From Colwellia sp. PAMC 21821 (GTDB lineage: Bacteria; Pseudomonadota; Gammaproteobacteria; Enterobacterales; Alteromonadaceae), in assembly GCF_002077175.1 (NCBI RefSeq), contig NZ_CP014943.1:2914001-2978000 (forward strand): a DNA stretch of 64,000 bases, read 5' to 3'. Positions within the stretch are counted from its first letter, which is position 1. The number at the start of each line of letters is the position of its first letter. The notes under the pieces were generated by a model, which worked only from the letters and a program-made list of their open reading frames with translations, did not search any database and was not told the origin of the DNA. The position numbers and the translations under genes are program-made. This document shows, in pieces, positions 26,827 to 36,880 of the stretch.

Positions 26827-28506
26827 TTAACCTATTTTTTTATATTTGATTCTGTGTGGTTCAGCCGCTGCTGGGCCATAAGTTTTCTTCAACCATTCTT
26901 CGTAGTCGGTATAGTTACCTTCATAGAAGTTGATTTGACCTTCGTCACGGTAATCCAAAATATGAGTAGCGATGCGGTCAAGGAACCAGCGATCATGCGA
27001 AATAACCATGGCACAGCCCGGGAATTCTAATAATGCTTCTTCTAGTGCACGCAACGTTTCAACATCTAGATCGTTGGTTGGTTCATCAAGCAGTAATACG
27101 TTACCACCGGTTTGCACAAGTTTAGCTAAATGAACACGGTTACGTTCACCACCAGATAAATCACCAATAATTTTTTGTTGATCATTACCTTTAAAGTTAA
27201 AGCGGCTAACGTAAGCACGACTTGGAATTTCAAAGGTACCAATTTGTAAAATTTCATGGCCTTGAGATATTTCTTGGTAAACCGTTTTGCTGTTATCCAT
27301 GTCATCACGGAACTGATCAACACTGGCAAGCTTAACGGTATCACCCAATTCTACCTGACCAGAGTCTGGCTGTTCAGCACCTGACATTATTTTGAATAAG
27401 GTAGATTTACCGGCACCGTTTGGCCCGATAATACCAACAATAGCACCTTTAGGAACGCTAAAACTTAAGTTATCAATGAGTACTCTATCGCCAAAAGATT
27501 TGGTTAAGTTATTCACATCTAATACTTTATCACCCAAACGCGGTCCCGGTGGAATGTACAACTCATTTGTTTCATTACGCTTTTGATGATCTTGACTATT
27601 AAGCTCTTCAAAGCGTGCCATACGGGCTTTGCTTTTTGATTGACGTGCTTTAGGATTTGAACGCACCCACTCAAGTTCTTGCTTGATAGTTTTTTGTAGC
27701 GCACTTTCACTTTTACTTTCTTGCTCAAGACGAGCATTTTTTTGCTCTAACCATGAAGAGTAGTTGCCTTCATAAGGAATACCATGTCCTCTATCAAGCT
27801 CTAAAATCCAGCCAGCCACATTGTCTAAGAAATATCTATCATGGGTAATCGCCACAACGGTGCCGGGGTAATCATGTAAGAAACGCTCTAACCAAGCTAC
27901 AGACTCAGCATCTAAATGGTTGGTTGGCTCATCAAGTAGCAACATGTCAGGTTTTTGCAATAACAAACGACAAAGTGCGACACGGCGACGTTCACCACCA
28001 CTCAGTACGCCAATTTTTTGTTCCCAATCAGGCAAGCGCAAAGCATCGGCGGCACGTTCTAATACGTTATCGATATTATGGCCATCTTGGCTATTGATAA
28101 TATCTTCTAATTGGCCTTGTTCTTTTGCTAAGGCGTCAAAGTCGGCTTCAGGTTCAGCGTATTCAGCATAAACTTGATCCAAACGTGCCATGGCATTTTT
28201 AACTTCAGAAACTGCCTCTTCAACAATTTCACGGACGGTTTTGGCTTCATCTAAAATTGGCTCCTGTGGCAAGTAACCTATTTTAGTACCAGCAAGTGCT
28301 TTTGCTTCACCTTCAAACTCAGTGTCAAGGCCAGCCATAATGCGAAGCAAGGTTGATTTACCAGAGCCATTGAGACCTAGCACACCAATTTTTGCACCAG
28401 GGAAAAAGGACAGTGAAATATCTTTTAATATTGTGCGTTTCGGAGGAACCACTTTTGAAACGCGGTTCATCGACATAATGAATTTATCTGGTAATGGTTG
28501 TGCCAT
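26827..28506 (-). CDS. ettA: Energy-dependent translational throttle protein EttA (ABC-F)
   Basis: 559 residues, two ABC ATPase domains without membrane segments. Domain 1: GLNGSGKSTLLRI, GVLSGGERRRVALCRLLL, MLLLDEPTNHLD. Domain 2: [44 protein letters not shown]. The linker region between them carries the basic segment SNPKARQSKSKARMARFEEL typical of EttA, as is MSMNRVSKVVPPKRTILKDISLSF. EttA binds the ribosomal E site and restrains the first elongation step when ATP is low. Single-gene unit. Confidence 0.95.
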   Translation of the reverse strand: MAQPLPDKFIMSMNRVSKVVPPKRTILKDISLSFFPGAKIGVLGLNGSGKSTLLRIMAGLDTEFEGEAKALAGTKIGYLPQEPILDEAKTVREIVEEAVSEVKNAMARLDQVYAEYAEPEADFDALAKEQGQLEDIINSQDGHNIDNVLERAADALRLPDWEQKIGVLSGGERRRVALCRLLLQKPDMLLLDEPTNHLDAESVAWLERFLHDYPGTVVAITHDRYFLDNVAGWILELDRGHGIPYEGNYSSWLEQKNARLEQESKSESALQKTIKQELEWVRSNPKARQSKSKARMARFEELNSQDHQKRNETNELYIPPGPRLGDKVLDVNNLTKSFGDRVLIDNLSFSVPKGAIVGIIGPNGAGKSTLFKIMSGAEQPDSGQVELGDTVKLASVDQFRDDMDNSKTVYQEISQGHEILQIGTFEIPSRAYVSRFNFKGNDQQKIIGDLSGGERNRVHLAKLVQTGGNVLLLDEPTNDLDVETLRALEEALLEFPGCAMVISHDRWFLDRIATHILDYRDEGQINFYEGNYTDYEEWLKKTYGPAAAEPHRIKYKKIG

Positions 28507-28634
28507 GGAGAGCCTTTTTGAAACAATATTGGAATGGTAGCTATTCTAGGTTAATAGCTACCTTGTTGGCAATGAGGTTTTGTTGGCTTGGGCTTAATGT
28601 AGTGACAATTTATGCTGTTATTGCTTCGGTGCGA

Positions 28635-29927
28635 TTAATCCATCAGATAAACATGATTTCTACCATGAGATTTCGCTTTATATAAAGCACTATCAGAGCG
28701 GGCATAGAGATCTTGAAAACAACTGTCGCAGGCCTTTATTACAGATACGCCAAGGCTTATTTTTATCGGTAACTTTATATTATTGTTAATTAATATCGGG
28801 CTTGTATCTAATAATTCACGTAACCTTTCCGCTGCTTGAAGACTCTTAGGTTTAGTGATGTTTGGTAGTAATATTGAAAACTCTTCTCCGCCAATGCGAG
28901 CAAAAATATCTTCTGCTCTGATGGTAGTGGAAATTAATTGTGAAATTTTTATTAACACTTGATCGCCGATTGGGTGGCCATATTGATCATTAACGGCCTT
29001 GAAATGGTCAACATCTAACGAGATAACAGCCATTGGCTGTTGGTGCCTTTTCGCTCGTTTGAATTCACGATTGGCATTTTCAAAAAAGTAACGACGATTA
29101 TAAATCGCGGTGAGTTCATCTGTATTAGCAAGTTGTTCAAATTTTTCTTTTAGTTGATATAGCTCAGTCACATCAGTAGAAAAGGCGACCATCGTTTGCA
29201 TGTCACCATTTAATTGAAAAGGCACTTTTGTACTGAGGTAATGATGAACTTTTTTGTCAGCATCTTCTAATGTTTCGTTCATCACCACTTTTTTATTGAG
29301 TTCAAAAACAACTTTGTCATTTTTCCAAAAGTGTTCGGCATACTTTGGAGGAACAACGTCGTGATCGAATTTGCCAATAATTTCTTCTGCAGGAAGACCA
29401 ATAAGTTCAGCAACACGGCTATTAACATAGCGATAGCGGCGTTGGGCATCTTTCATATAAATGTAGGCATCAACATTATTTAGCACTACGTCGAGTAAAT
29501 GCTTTTGATTCTGATTATCAGTTTCTAGCTTTTTTTGCAGAGTAATATCGGTTGATATCCCAGAAATACCAATAACTTCACCAATAGCATTGAATATCGG
29601 GGTTTTAATGACTTTGTAGGTGAGGATTTTTCCGGAAGATTTAATGACATTGGTTTCTTCTTTTGTTAGGGAAACCTTTTCATTGATCACTTTACGATCG
29701 TTTTCTAATAATTCATCAAGTATATCTAAATCAAAAAAATGACTGTCGTTTTTACCTATAATATCTTTCGCAGGTCTCTGAAACAAAGCTTCAACGTTGG
29801 CATTTACATAAGTATAATTACCGGCTAAATCTTTACTAAAAACATATGAACCGATGTTATTCAGTACACTAGACATTACTGATATTTGCTGCAATAACGA
29901 CTCTGTATTATTAATTTTATCTGTCAT
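28635..29927 (-). CDS. PAS-PAS-GGDEF diguanylate cyclase
   Basis: 430 residues, no membrane segment. Two PAS domains (about 15-125, with NIGSYVFSKDLAGNYTYVN, and about 140-260, with YIYMKDAQRRYRYVNSRV) precede a GGDEF domain with active motif GGEEF (FARIGGEEFSILLPN). The I-site position reads RAED five residues before GGEEF, so an RxxD site is present. It should make c-di-GMP in response to a cytoplasmic signal sensed by PAS. It is divergent from nothing obvious and stands alone upstream of ettA on the same strand. Confidence 0.88.
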   Translation of the reverse strand: MTDKINNTESLLQQISVMSSVLNNIGSYVFSKDLAGNYTYVNANVEALFQRPAKDIIGKNDSHFFDLDILDELLENDRKVINEKVSLTKEETNVIKSSGKILTYKVIKTPIFNAIGEVIGISGISTDITLQKKLETDNQNQKHLLDVVLNNVDAYIYMKDAQRRYRYVNSRVAELIGLPAEEIIGKFDHDVVPPKYAEHFWKNDKVVFELNKKVVMNETLEDADKKVHHYLSTKVPFQLNGDMQTMVAFSTDVTELYQLKEKFEQLANTDELTAIYNRRYFFENANREFKRAKRHQQPMAVISLDVDHFKAVNDQYGHPIGDQVLIKISQLISTTIRAEDIFARIGGEEFSILLPNITKPKSLQAAERLRELLDTSPILINNNIKLPIKISLGVSVIKACDSCFQDLYARSDSALYKAKSHGRNHVYLMD

Positions 29928-30389
29928 TTGTGCATCCTATCACTGCTTTTTGAACCTAATTTCGATTTTCCATTCGACACTTAATTTACAGACGGCTATA
30001 ACAATCAGTGACTTGTCATGAAAAAACCTTCCCCTGAAGTTTTCATAACAATGATTTAATATCTGCTTTATGAAATTAAATTGCAAATAAAATTTACTGT
30101 TTGGGAGCTAAACACAGCTAAAAATAGAGCTTCTGGGCTTTAAAATATATTGATTGAAATGTAACCATTGAAAATTTTAGTATGTAGAGTTGAAGTATTA
30201 AGCATGCCAATTTAACTTCAAAGCAATTTTTTAGTATTGTATTAATTAAAATTTATAAAGCTCAATTTATCAAGTACCATTTATGAAGCTTATTGTTGAA
30301 TTCGAGTTTTATCGTCGATATTAGCTTGCTTTACTCGAGAGAACTTAGCTGCTCGTTCAATATTATCTTGTAGCGCTTAAACTGTTTAA
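29928..30389. other. Intergenic stretch, no gene recognised
   Basis: 460 AT-rich bases. A weak imperfect hairpin (ATGAAAA at 30018-30024 with TTTTCAT at 30040-30046, inner CTTC/GAAG) lies about 90 bases upstream of the reverse-strand GGDEF gene. No gene, RNA or repeat could be supported. Confidence 0.45.
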
Positions 30390-30881
30390 TTACTTATCGA
30401 TATTATCTTGGTTGTCGGTGTTAAACTCATTTTTGCTGTCGCTTTGCGTTGGTATGTGGTCATTATTTTTGCGGCGATATTGCACTGCAATGACCTTAAT
30501 AATGTCGCGCCAAGTAATAATGCCAACAGCTTGTTGATTTTTATTCACGATAGGAAGGCAAGATATTTTATGGTCATGAAATAACAGTATTGCATCAGTT
30601 AAGCTAACATCTTCTGTTGCGGTGATAAGATCCCGAGCCATGATCAAATGCACTTTTTTATTCAGTATAAAACTGTCTTGTGGCGTTTCATTTCGCGTAC
30701 CAACGGTGGGGCTTAAGTTTTGCCATAAATCACGGTCGGTAATAACCCCCGCTAAGGTCGACTTATTATTGATTAATATGTGATGCATATTATGTTGCTC
30801 AAACAGCTTTTTAGCATTCGCTAAAGTGTCATCCATATCTAAGGTTATTAATTTACGCTGCATTATTTGACTAATATTCAT
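30390..30881 (-). CDS. Tandem CBS domain protein
   Basis: 163 residues consisting of two CBS motifs: ISQIMQRKLITLDMDDTLANAKKLFEQHNMHHILI...GVITDRDLWQNL and MARDLITATEDVSLTDAILLFHDHKISCLPIVN...GIITWRDIIKVI. Such stand-alone pairs bind adenosyl nucleotides and act as energy or ligand sensors. A strong GGAGGG lies before the ATG. The C-terminal tail is polar and probably disordered. The partner protein is unknown. Confidence 0.85.
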   Translation of the reverse strand: MNISQIMQRKLITLDMDDTLANAKKLFEQHNMHHILINNKSTLAGVITDRDLWQNLSPTVGTRNETPQDSFILNKKVHLIMARDLITATEDVSLTDAILLFHDHKISCLPIVNKNQQAVGIITWRDIIKVIAVQYRRKNNDHIPTQSDSKNEFNTDNQDNIDK

Positions 30882-30956
30882 GCTTCACCCTCCTAAAATG
30901 CACTGTTGTTGACAGAGTCTTACTGAATTAATCATACCATAAGCAATAATCAGCCG

Positions 30957-30998
30957 ATTGCTACTTACCTATTGCTACTTATTACCTATTGCTACTTA
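30957..30998. repeat. Short direct repeat ATTGCTACTTA, 3 copies
   Basis: Copies at 30957-30967, 30971-30981 and 30988-30998, in the upstream region of pstC before its Pho box. Confidence 0.75.
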
Positions 30999-31040
30999 GC
31001 GATTGCAGCAGCCTGAGTGATGATTTTAGCTAATTTCGGC

Positions 31041-31074
31041 TTGTCACAAAACTGTCATGTTAGTGCCTTATAAT
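31041..31074 (+). promoter_or_regulatory. Pho box and -10 of the pstCAB-phoU operon
   Basis: TTGTCACAAAACTGTCAT has two TGTCA half-sites 11 bases apart; a perfect TATAAT (31069-31074) begins 10 bases after the box, the textbook PhoB-activated architecture. Confidence 0.88.
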
Positions 31075-31116
31075 CGCTGCAGTTATAAAAATTATCATAG
31101 TTAAAGGTATTTTTAA

Positions 31117-33357
31117 GTGGCCATTGCTTCTAAATCTGCAAACTATCGCAAGGTGAAAAATTCATTAGCAAAATGGATTATTACTTTAGGCGGTATCAGT
31201 GTTTTATTTACTTTAGTGTTAATATTCATGTATTTACTTTACGTGATAAAACCTATTTTTGAATCTGCAAAAGTTGAACCTAGCGCACAATTTGTTATTA
31301 ACGAAGAATATAAAGTGCTAGCAACCGGAGTTGATGAGTTAAAGGAGGTTGCCTACAGCATTACAGAGCAGGGCAATATTAACTTTTATCAATTAGTTAA
31401 TGGTGGTGGTTATAAAGCCGGCGATAAAATACTTTCCAAGCAGCTAGTAGCTTACGGTGAAAGTATCAAGCAGCTAGTTAATGTCGGCCAAGAGAATAAG
31501 TTATTGCTTGATAGTGCCGGTAACGTGCAGCTTGTTGCCCCCAGTTTTTCTGCTAATTTTGACAGTGGTCAAAGGGTCATAATTCCAAGTCTTCGTTACC
31601 CATTAGGTGAGGATTATTTGCCTATCGATGAAAATAGCGCTGCATTGACCAAACTTTCATTCGCTATGAATGATGAAAAGGCAGTTTTCGTTGGTTTTAC
31701 TGATGATAATCGCTTGATTAAAACTACTTTACTTGCCGAAGACGATTTCAGTTATGACACGGCCTTTGAAGTGCAATATGAAGAAATTGATTACTCGGCA
31801 AAGTTTATTAATGATATTTTGGTCTCGCCGGATTTAGCCATGGTATTTGTTCGCCAAGGAGATCAAGTCGCTGTGTTTTCATTAGATGACGATGAAGCTG
31901 AGCTAAAAGCGACCATTATCCCGCAACTCGCACAAAACAAATCAACACCAAATCACATTACCGCTATGGCGTTACTTTCCGGTGGTAGCTCAATTCTCCT
32001 AGGTGACGACAAGGGGTCTGTGAGTCAGTGGTTTGAAGTGGCAACCGAGCAAGGACGTGAATTTAAAGAAATTCGACGTTTTAATGTCAGCGACCATGAA
32101 CCTGTAGTCGCGATATATACTGAGCAATTTCGTAAAAGTTTTTATACCGTAACACCGTCAGGTGAAATGGGCATGTTTTATACCACCAGTGAAGCAGATT
32201 TATGGCGAGGTAAATTACATCAAGGTAATGCTCAAGCTTTTGCTATTGCACCTCGTGCCGATGGTTTAGTGATGTTTTCTGACAATGAATTAGCGCTTTT
32301 CTCTGTTGAAAATGAACATCCGGAAGTTACCTGGCAAGCACTTTGGGAAGAAGTTTGGTATGAAGGTTACCCAGAACCTGAGTTTATTTGGCAATCGACT
32401 TCAGGCTCTGATGATTTTGAAGCAAAATTCTCTTTAGTGCCTATTTCATTCGGTACTATTAAAGCAGCAACATACGCGATGATGTTTGCCGTACCTATCG
32501 CTTTAACTGCAGCCATATATACCGCTTATTTTATGACGCCAGGTATGCGACGAAAAGTTAAGCCAACCATTGAAATGATGGAAGCGTTGCCAACCGTAAT
32601 TTTAGGTTTCTTGGCTGGGCTGTGGCTTGCGCCAATTATCGAAATTTACTTACCTGCTATCTGCTTATTGCTGATATTTATTCCGTCATCGGTATTTATT
32701 ACTGCTTTTGCGTGGCATAAATTACCGCGAGAATACAAAACCCATATTCCTGAAACATGGGCGCCAATTATTTTAATTCCCGCCATTTTAGTGGCAGCTT
32801 ATGCGGCATTCGCGTTTTCCCCCATATTGGAATTACATTTATTTGGCGGTGATGTTAGACAGTTTATTACCAATGATTTAGGCATTGATTTTGACCAACG
32901 AAATGCCTTAGTTGTAGGCATAGCAATGGGTTTTGCGGTTATTCCAACCATATTTTCTATGGCTGAAGATGCCATATTTAGTGTGCCTAAACATTTAACC
33001 AGTGGCTCATTGGCCTTAGGTGCTACGCAATGGCAAACCCTTATCAAAGTGGTATTGCTAACAGCAAGCCCAGGTATTTTCTCCGCCGTTATGATGGGGC
33101 TAGGACGCGCCGTGGGTGAAACTATGATTGTCTTAATGGCGACCGGTAATACGCCAATTCTTGACTGGAGTATTTTCCAAGGTATGAGAACGCTCGCTGC
33201 CAATATTGCGGTTGAAATGCCAGAGTCGGAAGTGGGCAGCTCTCATTATCGAATTCTGTTCTTGGCAGCATTTGTTTTATTTGTATTTACTTTTGTATTC
33301 AACACGCTTGCTGAGTTTATTCGTCAGCGTTTGCGTGAAAAATACAGCTCAATGTAG
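31117..33357 (+). CDS. pstC: Phosphate ABC transporter permease PstC, long form
   Basis: 746 residues, over twice the length of E. coli PstC (319). One transmembrane helix at about 19-43, then some 400 extracytoplasmic residues rich in beta strands (for instance ALLSGGSSILLGDDKGSVSQWFEV, propeller-like), then the permease core from about 445 (SFGTIKAATYAMMFAVPIALTAAIYTAYF) with ALGATQWQTLIKVVLL and GRAVGETMIVLMATGNT, the coupling-helix region that touches PstB. GTG start, AAAGG nine bases before. First gene of a PhoB-controlled operon with pstA, pstB and phoU. Confidence 0.92.
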   Translation: MAIASKSANYRKVKNSLAKWIITLGGISVLFTLVLIFMYLLYVIKPIFESAKVEPSAQFVINEEYKVLATGVDELKEVAYSITEQGNINFYQLVNGGGYKAGDKILSKQLVAYGESIKQLVNVGQENKLLLDSAGNVQLVAPSFSANFDSGQRVIIPSLRYPLGEDYLPIDENSAALTKLSFAMNDEKAVFVGFTDDNRLIKTTLLAEDDFSYDTAFEVQYEEIDYSAKFINDILVSPDLAMVFVRQGDQVAVFSLDDDEAELKATIIPQLAQNKSTPNHITAMALLSGGSSILLGDDKGSVSQWFEVATEQGREFKEIRRFNVSDHEPVVAIYTEQFRKSFYTVTPSGEMGMFYTTSEADLWRGKLHQGNAQAFAIAPRADGLVMFSDNELALFSVENEHPEVTWQALWEEVWYEGYPEPEFIWQSTSGSDDFEAKFSLVPISFGTIKAATYAMMFAVPIALTAAIYTAYFMTPGMRRKVKPTIEMMEALPTVILGFLAGLWLAPIIEIYLPAICLLLIFIPSSVFITAFAWHKLPREYKTHIPETWAPIILIPAILVAAYAAFAFSPILELHLFGGDVRQFITNDLGIDFDQRNALVVGIAMGFAVIPTIFSMAEDAIFSVPKHLTSGSLALGATQWQTLIKVVLLTASPGIFSAVMMGLGRAVGETMIVLMATGNTPILDWSIFQGMRTLAANIAVEMPESEVGSSHYRILFLAAFVLFVFTFVFNTLAEFIRQRLREKYSSM

Positions 33358-33372
33358 GGAAGGCGATATAGC

Positions 33373-35010
33373 ATGAATAATTGGTTTAAGTCTGGCTCGC
33401 CTTGGGTGTGGTTGTCAGCAGGTGGTGTAAGTATCAGTCTGATATCGGTTTTAGGTCTGCTGTGGTTAATTGCCTCACGCGGTTTAAGTTATTTTTGGCC
33501 AGCAGATATTTATCAGTTCGATATGACCGATGAACAAGGTAAAAACTTAACCGTGATCGGTGAAATTTACGATAGAGAAAGTATTCCGACATCGCAGTTA
33601 GTCCATCTAAATCTTAATATTGATAAGTCAAAAGAGACAATTGAGCGATTATTAATTAAAACCGGTAACCGCGAATTGGTCAGCTTAGATTTTCGTTGGA
33701 TTTTAGTGCCACAAATTAATAAAACCTCGTTACCTGAAGAGCTTGTGGTAATTGAACGCCGCACCAATGGTAACTTCTATGGTTATATTGAAGAGATCAT
33801 TCTCGATGGTAATGCTGTTGGCCAAGATAAAATGGCAGAACTGGTGCAGCGAGTTAGTGACTTTCAAGCTGAAATGGAAGCACTGCAAAAGTCAGACATC
33901 GGCGCTATAAACTATCAAATTGAGCGTACACGATTAAAAGAGCGCAAGCATATACTTGATGACACGCTTACGACTGAATTAAAACAAGTATTTAGAGATA
34001 AAGTTGCGGGTTTAAAAGCTGAATATCAGGTGCTTGAAAAACAGTTAATGGCTTTACGTGAGAAAATATCTCGTGACCAAATTGTTATGCGTGCTATGGA
34101 TGGGCAGCGGGTTACTATTAATTTTGAAGATGTATTACACGTTACTTTTAATAACAAACTTAGCGTATTTGGCAAACTAAAGCTGTTTTTCAGCCAAATA
34201 GCCGCTTTTGTTAGTGATGACCCACGTGAAGCAAATACCGAAGGCGGCGTATTTCCGGCGATATTCGGTACGGTACTTATGGTGTTATTGATGACGGTGA
34301 TTGTTTCGCCACTGGGTGTGGTTGCCGCGATTTATTTACATGAATATGCTGGAAATAATGCCCTGACAAAACTATTACGCATTGCGGTTATAAACCTTGC
34401 CGGTGTGCCATCGATTGTTTATGGCGTATTTGGCTTAGGATTTTTTGTTTATATGGTAGGCGGTAGTTTAGACCAATTATTTTATGCTGAAACCTTGCCA
34501 AGCCCAACATTTGGCACCCCAGGCGTGATGTGGTCAGCGCTTACTTTAGCTATTTTAACTTTGCCGGTGGTTATTGTATCAACCGAAGAAGGGTTATCAC
34601 GTATTCCTTCGGCTATGCGACATGGTAGCTTGGCGTTAGGTGCCACTAAAGCTGAAACTTTATGGCGTATTATTCTACCCATTGCCAGTCCGGCAATTAT
34701 GACCGGTATAATTTTAGCCATAGCACGTGCTGCCGGTGAAGTTGCGCCATTGATGTTAGTGGGCGTTGTAAAAATGGCACCGAATTTACCGCTTGATGGT
34801 AACTTCCCATTTTTGCATTTAGACCGTAAATTTATGCACTTAGGCTTTCATATTTACGATGTAGGCTTTCAAAGCCCAAATGTTGAAGCAGCAAGACCTT
34901 TGGTTTACGCCACGGCATTGTTATTAGTAACTATTATTGTTGCTTTGAATATGACCGCGGTGTCTATCCGTAATCGTCTGCGCGAAAAGTATCGTATGTT
35001 AGAGCATTAA
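33373..35010 (+). CDS. pstA: Phosphate ABC transporter permease PstA, long form
   Basis: 545 residues versus about 296 in E. coli. First membrane helix at about 12-33, then about 250 extra residues before the permease domain, including a charged coiled coil (about 152-236: FQAEMEALQKSDIGAINYQI onward). Permease core from about 290 (FPAIFGTVLMVLLMTVIVSP), with ALGATKAETLWRIILPIASPAI and RAAGEVAPLMLVGVV. It pairs with PstC to form the inner-membrane channel. 15 bases after pstC. Confidence 0.92.
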   Translation: MNNWFKSGSPWVWLSAGGVSISLISVLGLLWLIASRGLSYFWPADIYQFDMTDEQGKNLTVIGEIYDRESIPTSQLVHLNLNIDKSKETIERLLIKTGNRELVSLDFRWILVPQINKTSLPEELVVIERRTNGNFYGYIEEIILDGNAVGQDKMAELVQRVSDFQAEMEALQKSDIGAINYQIERTRLKERKHILDDTLTTELKQVFRDKVAGLKAEYQVLEKQLMALREKISRDQIVMRAMDGQRVTINFEDVLHVTFNNKLSVFGKLKLFFSQIAAFVSDDPREANTEGGVFPAIFGTVLMVLLMTVIVSPLGVVAAIYLHEYAGNNALTKLLRIAVINLAGVPSIVYGVFGLGFFVYMVGGSLDQLFYAETLPSPTFGTPGVMWSALTLAILTLPVVIVSTEEGLSRIPSAMRHGSLALGATKAETLWRIILPIASPAIMTGIILAIARAAGEVAPLMLVGVVKMAPNLPLDGNFPFLHLDRKFMHLGFHIYDVGFQSPNVEAARPLVYATALLLVTIIVALNMTAVSIRNRLREKYRMLEH

Positions 35011-35109
35011 TATGTGCTGATAAAACAAAGCGATATAAAGATGATTTAAAAAGTTAAAAATGATTGGGAAGAAACTCCCCTCTATTGAATAAGATTTAAA
35101 GAGAACATT

Positions 35110-35946
35110 ATGATTTCTGTTACGCCAAAAAATTTATCAGATCCACTTTCACAGCAGAGAGTTAAACTCGATCTTAATAACCTTTTGCCAGAGCAAGTAG
35201 CGTTAGAGATTAAGAACTTAGATTTATATTATGGTGACAAGCAGGCATTGCAAAATATTTCAATGTCGATCCCTAAAGGTCAAGTAACGGCGTTTATCGG
35301 CCCAAGTGGTTGTGGTAAATCGACATTGCTACGTTGCATTAACCGGATGAATGATTTGGTTGATATTTGTAAAATTACCGGTCAGATAAACCTCAATGGC
35401 GAAAATATTTATGACCGCCATACCGATGTAGCGGCATTGCGTCGTAAAGTGGGTATGGTGTTTCAACGTCCGAATCCATTTCCTAAATCAATTTATGAAA
35501 ATGTTGTCTATGGTTTACGTATTACCGGTGAAAATAATCGCCGTGTATTAGACGAAGCCGCAGAAAATGCACTGCGCAGTGCCGCATTGTGGAATGAAGT
35601 AAAAGATAGGTTACATGAAAGTGCTTTAGGACTTTCTGGTGGTCAGCAGCAGCGTTTGGTCATTGCCCGTGCAATAGCTATTCAGCCTGAGGTGTTACTG
35701 CTTGATGAGCCAACATCGGCACTAGATCCTATTTCAACATTAACCATTGAAGAGTTAATTAATGATTTAAAGAAACAATTTACTGTGGTTATTGTTACCC
35801 ATAATATGCAACAAGCGGCACGTGTTTCAGACCAAACGGCCTTTATGTATATGGGCGACCTTATTGAGTATAGTGACACTAATACCTTGTTCACTACGCC
35901 AATGAAGAAGAAAACAGAAGACTACATTACTGGCCGTTACGGTTAA
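35110..35946 (+). CDS. pstB: Phosphate ABC transporter ATPase PstB
   Basis: 278 residues, normal PstB. Walker A GPSGCGKS (64-71), Q-loop in [19 protein letters not shown], signature LSGGQQQR (from 175), Walker [15 protein letters not shown]-loop in [16 protein letters not shown]. It energises phosphate uptake through PstCA and takes part in PhoR signalling with PhoU. 99 bases after pstA, AAAGAG before the ATG. Confidence 0.96.
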   Translation: MISVTPKNLSDPLSQQRVKLDLNNLLPEQVALEIKNLDLYYGDKQALQNISMSIPKGQVTAFIGPSGCGKSTLLRCINRMNDLVDICKITGQINLNGENIYDRHTDVAALRRKVGMVFQRPNPFPKSIYENVVYGLRITGENNRRVLDEAAENALRSAALWNEVKDRLHESALGLSGGQQQRLVIARAIAIQPEVLLLDEPTSALDPISTLTIEELINDLKKQFTVVIVTHNMQQAARVSDQTAFMYMGDLIEYSDTNTLFTTPMKKKTEDYITGRYG

Positions 35947-35990
35947 CTCATTGGTATAAGCTACATTGACGATAAACAGAGGATTTTACC

Positions 35991-36695
35991 GTGGATAATT
36001 TAAATATTGGTCGTCATATTTCTGGCCAGTTTAACGAAGACTTAGAACGCATTATCAATCATGTTATGCATATGGGTGGTTTAGTTGAAAAGCAGTTAAC
36101 TGACGCACTAACATCGGTATGTGATGCTGATGAAGCTTTAGCAAAACAAGTGCTCAGTAATGACTATCTTATTAATAACGCAGAAGTCAGCATTGATGAT
36201 GAATGTACACGCATTATTGCTAAGCGTCAGCCGGCAGCGGGCGATTTACGTTTAGTCATGGCAATTGTAAAAACCATTACAGACCTAGAACGTATTGGTG
36301 ATGAAGCAGGTAAAATTGCTAACGTTACCTTAGAAAGTTTATCAGGTAAGCACAAAGACCTGTTGTCCAACTTAGATAACTTGGGTCGTCATGTGTTAAC
36401 TTTTTTACAAGCGACTTTAGACGCATTTACCCGCATGGATTTTGATGCAGCGGTAAAAATACATAAAAGTGACGATAAAATTGATCGTGAATATGAAGCT
36501 CTGATGCGCCAATTGATGACTTATATGATGGAAGACCCGCGCTCTATCCCACAAATAATGAGCGTTATTTGGTCGGCGAGAGCATTAGAGCGTATCGGTG
36601 ATCGTTGTCAAAATATTTGTGAATACATTATTTATTTTGTTAAAGGTAAAGACGTTCGCCATACAACAGCAGAAAACTTCGAATCATTATCTTAA
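35991..36695 (+). CDS. phoU: Phosphate-specific transport accessory protein PhoU
   Basis: 234 residues, two three-helix PhoU repeats with the metal-binding motifs: EVSIDDECTRIIAKRQPAAGDLRLVMAIVKTITDLERIGDEA in the first and IDREYEALMRQLMTYMM...SARALERIGDRCQNICEYI in the second. PhoU links Pst transport to PhoR and keeps the Pho regulon off in high phosphate. GTG start after AGAGGA, 44 bases after pstB, so part of the same operon. Confidence 0.96.
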   Translation: MDNLNIGRHISGQFNEDLERIINHVMHMGGLVEKQLTDALTSVCDADEALAKQVLSNDYLINNAEVSIDDECTRIIAKRQPAAGDLRLVMAIVKTITDLERIGDEAGKIANVTLESLSGKHKDLLSNLDNLGRHVLTFLQATLDAFTRMDFDAAVKIHKSDDKIDREYEALMRQLMTYMMEDPRSIPQIMSVIWSARALERIGDRCQNICEYIIYFVKGKDVRHTTAENFESLS

Positions 36696-36880
36696 AACTA
36701 AATTCCTTACTAAATTAGCTTTTACTTAGCTAATAAGGTATATACTTTTAAGTGAACTGATAATAACTAATCATTCTATAAACAGTCGTTATCTTGTTAT
36801 AAAGCCTTTGAAATAATTTTCAAATGCTTTAATATCCGCGGCGAATAAAAACAAAGAGCATAAGCTCCTGGAAATTAATT

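Noticed and set aside
10018..30046. Single TGTCA-type motifs elsewhere (for example near 30014) as Pho boxes
   Set aside because: They lack a second half-site 11 bases away.
30018..30046. Hairpin in the gap upstream of the PAS-GGDEF gene as a riboswitch
   Set aside because: The stem is short and interrupted, and no conserved riboswitch core is recognisable.
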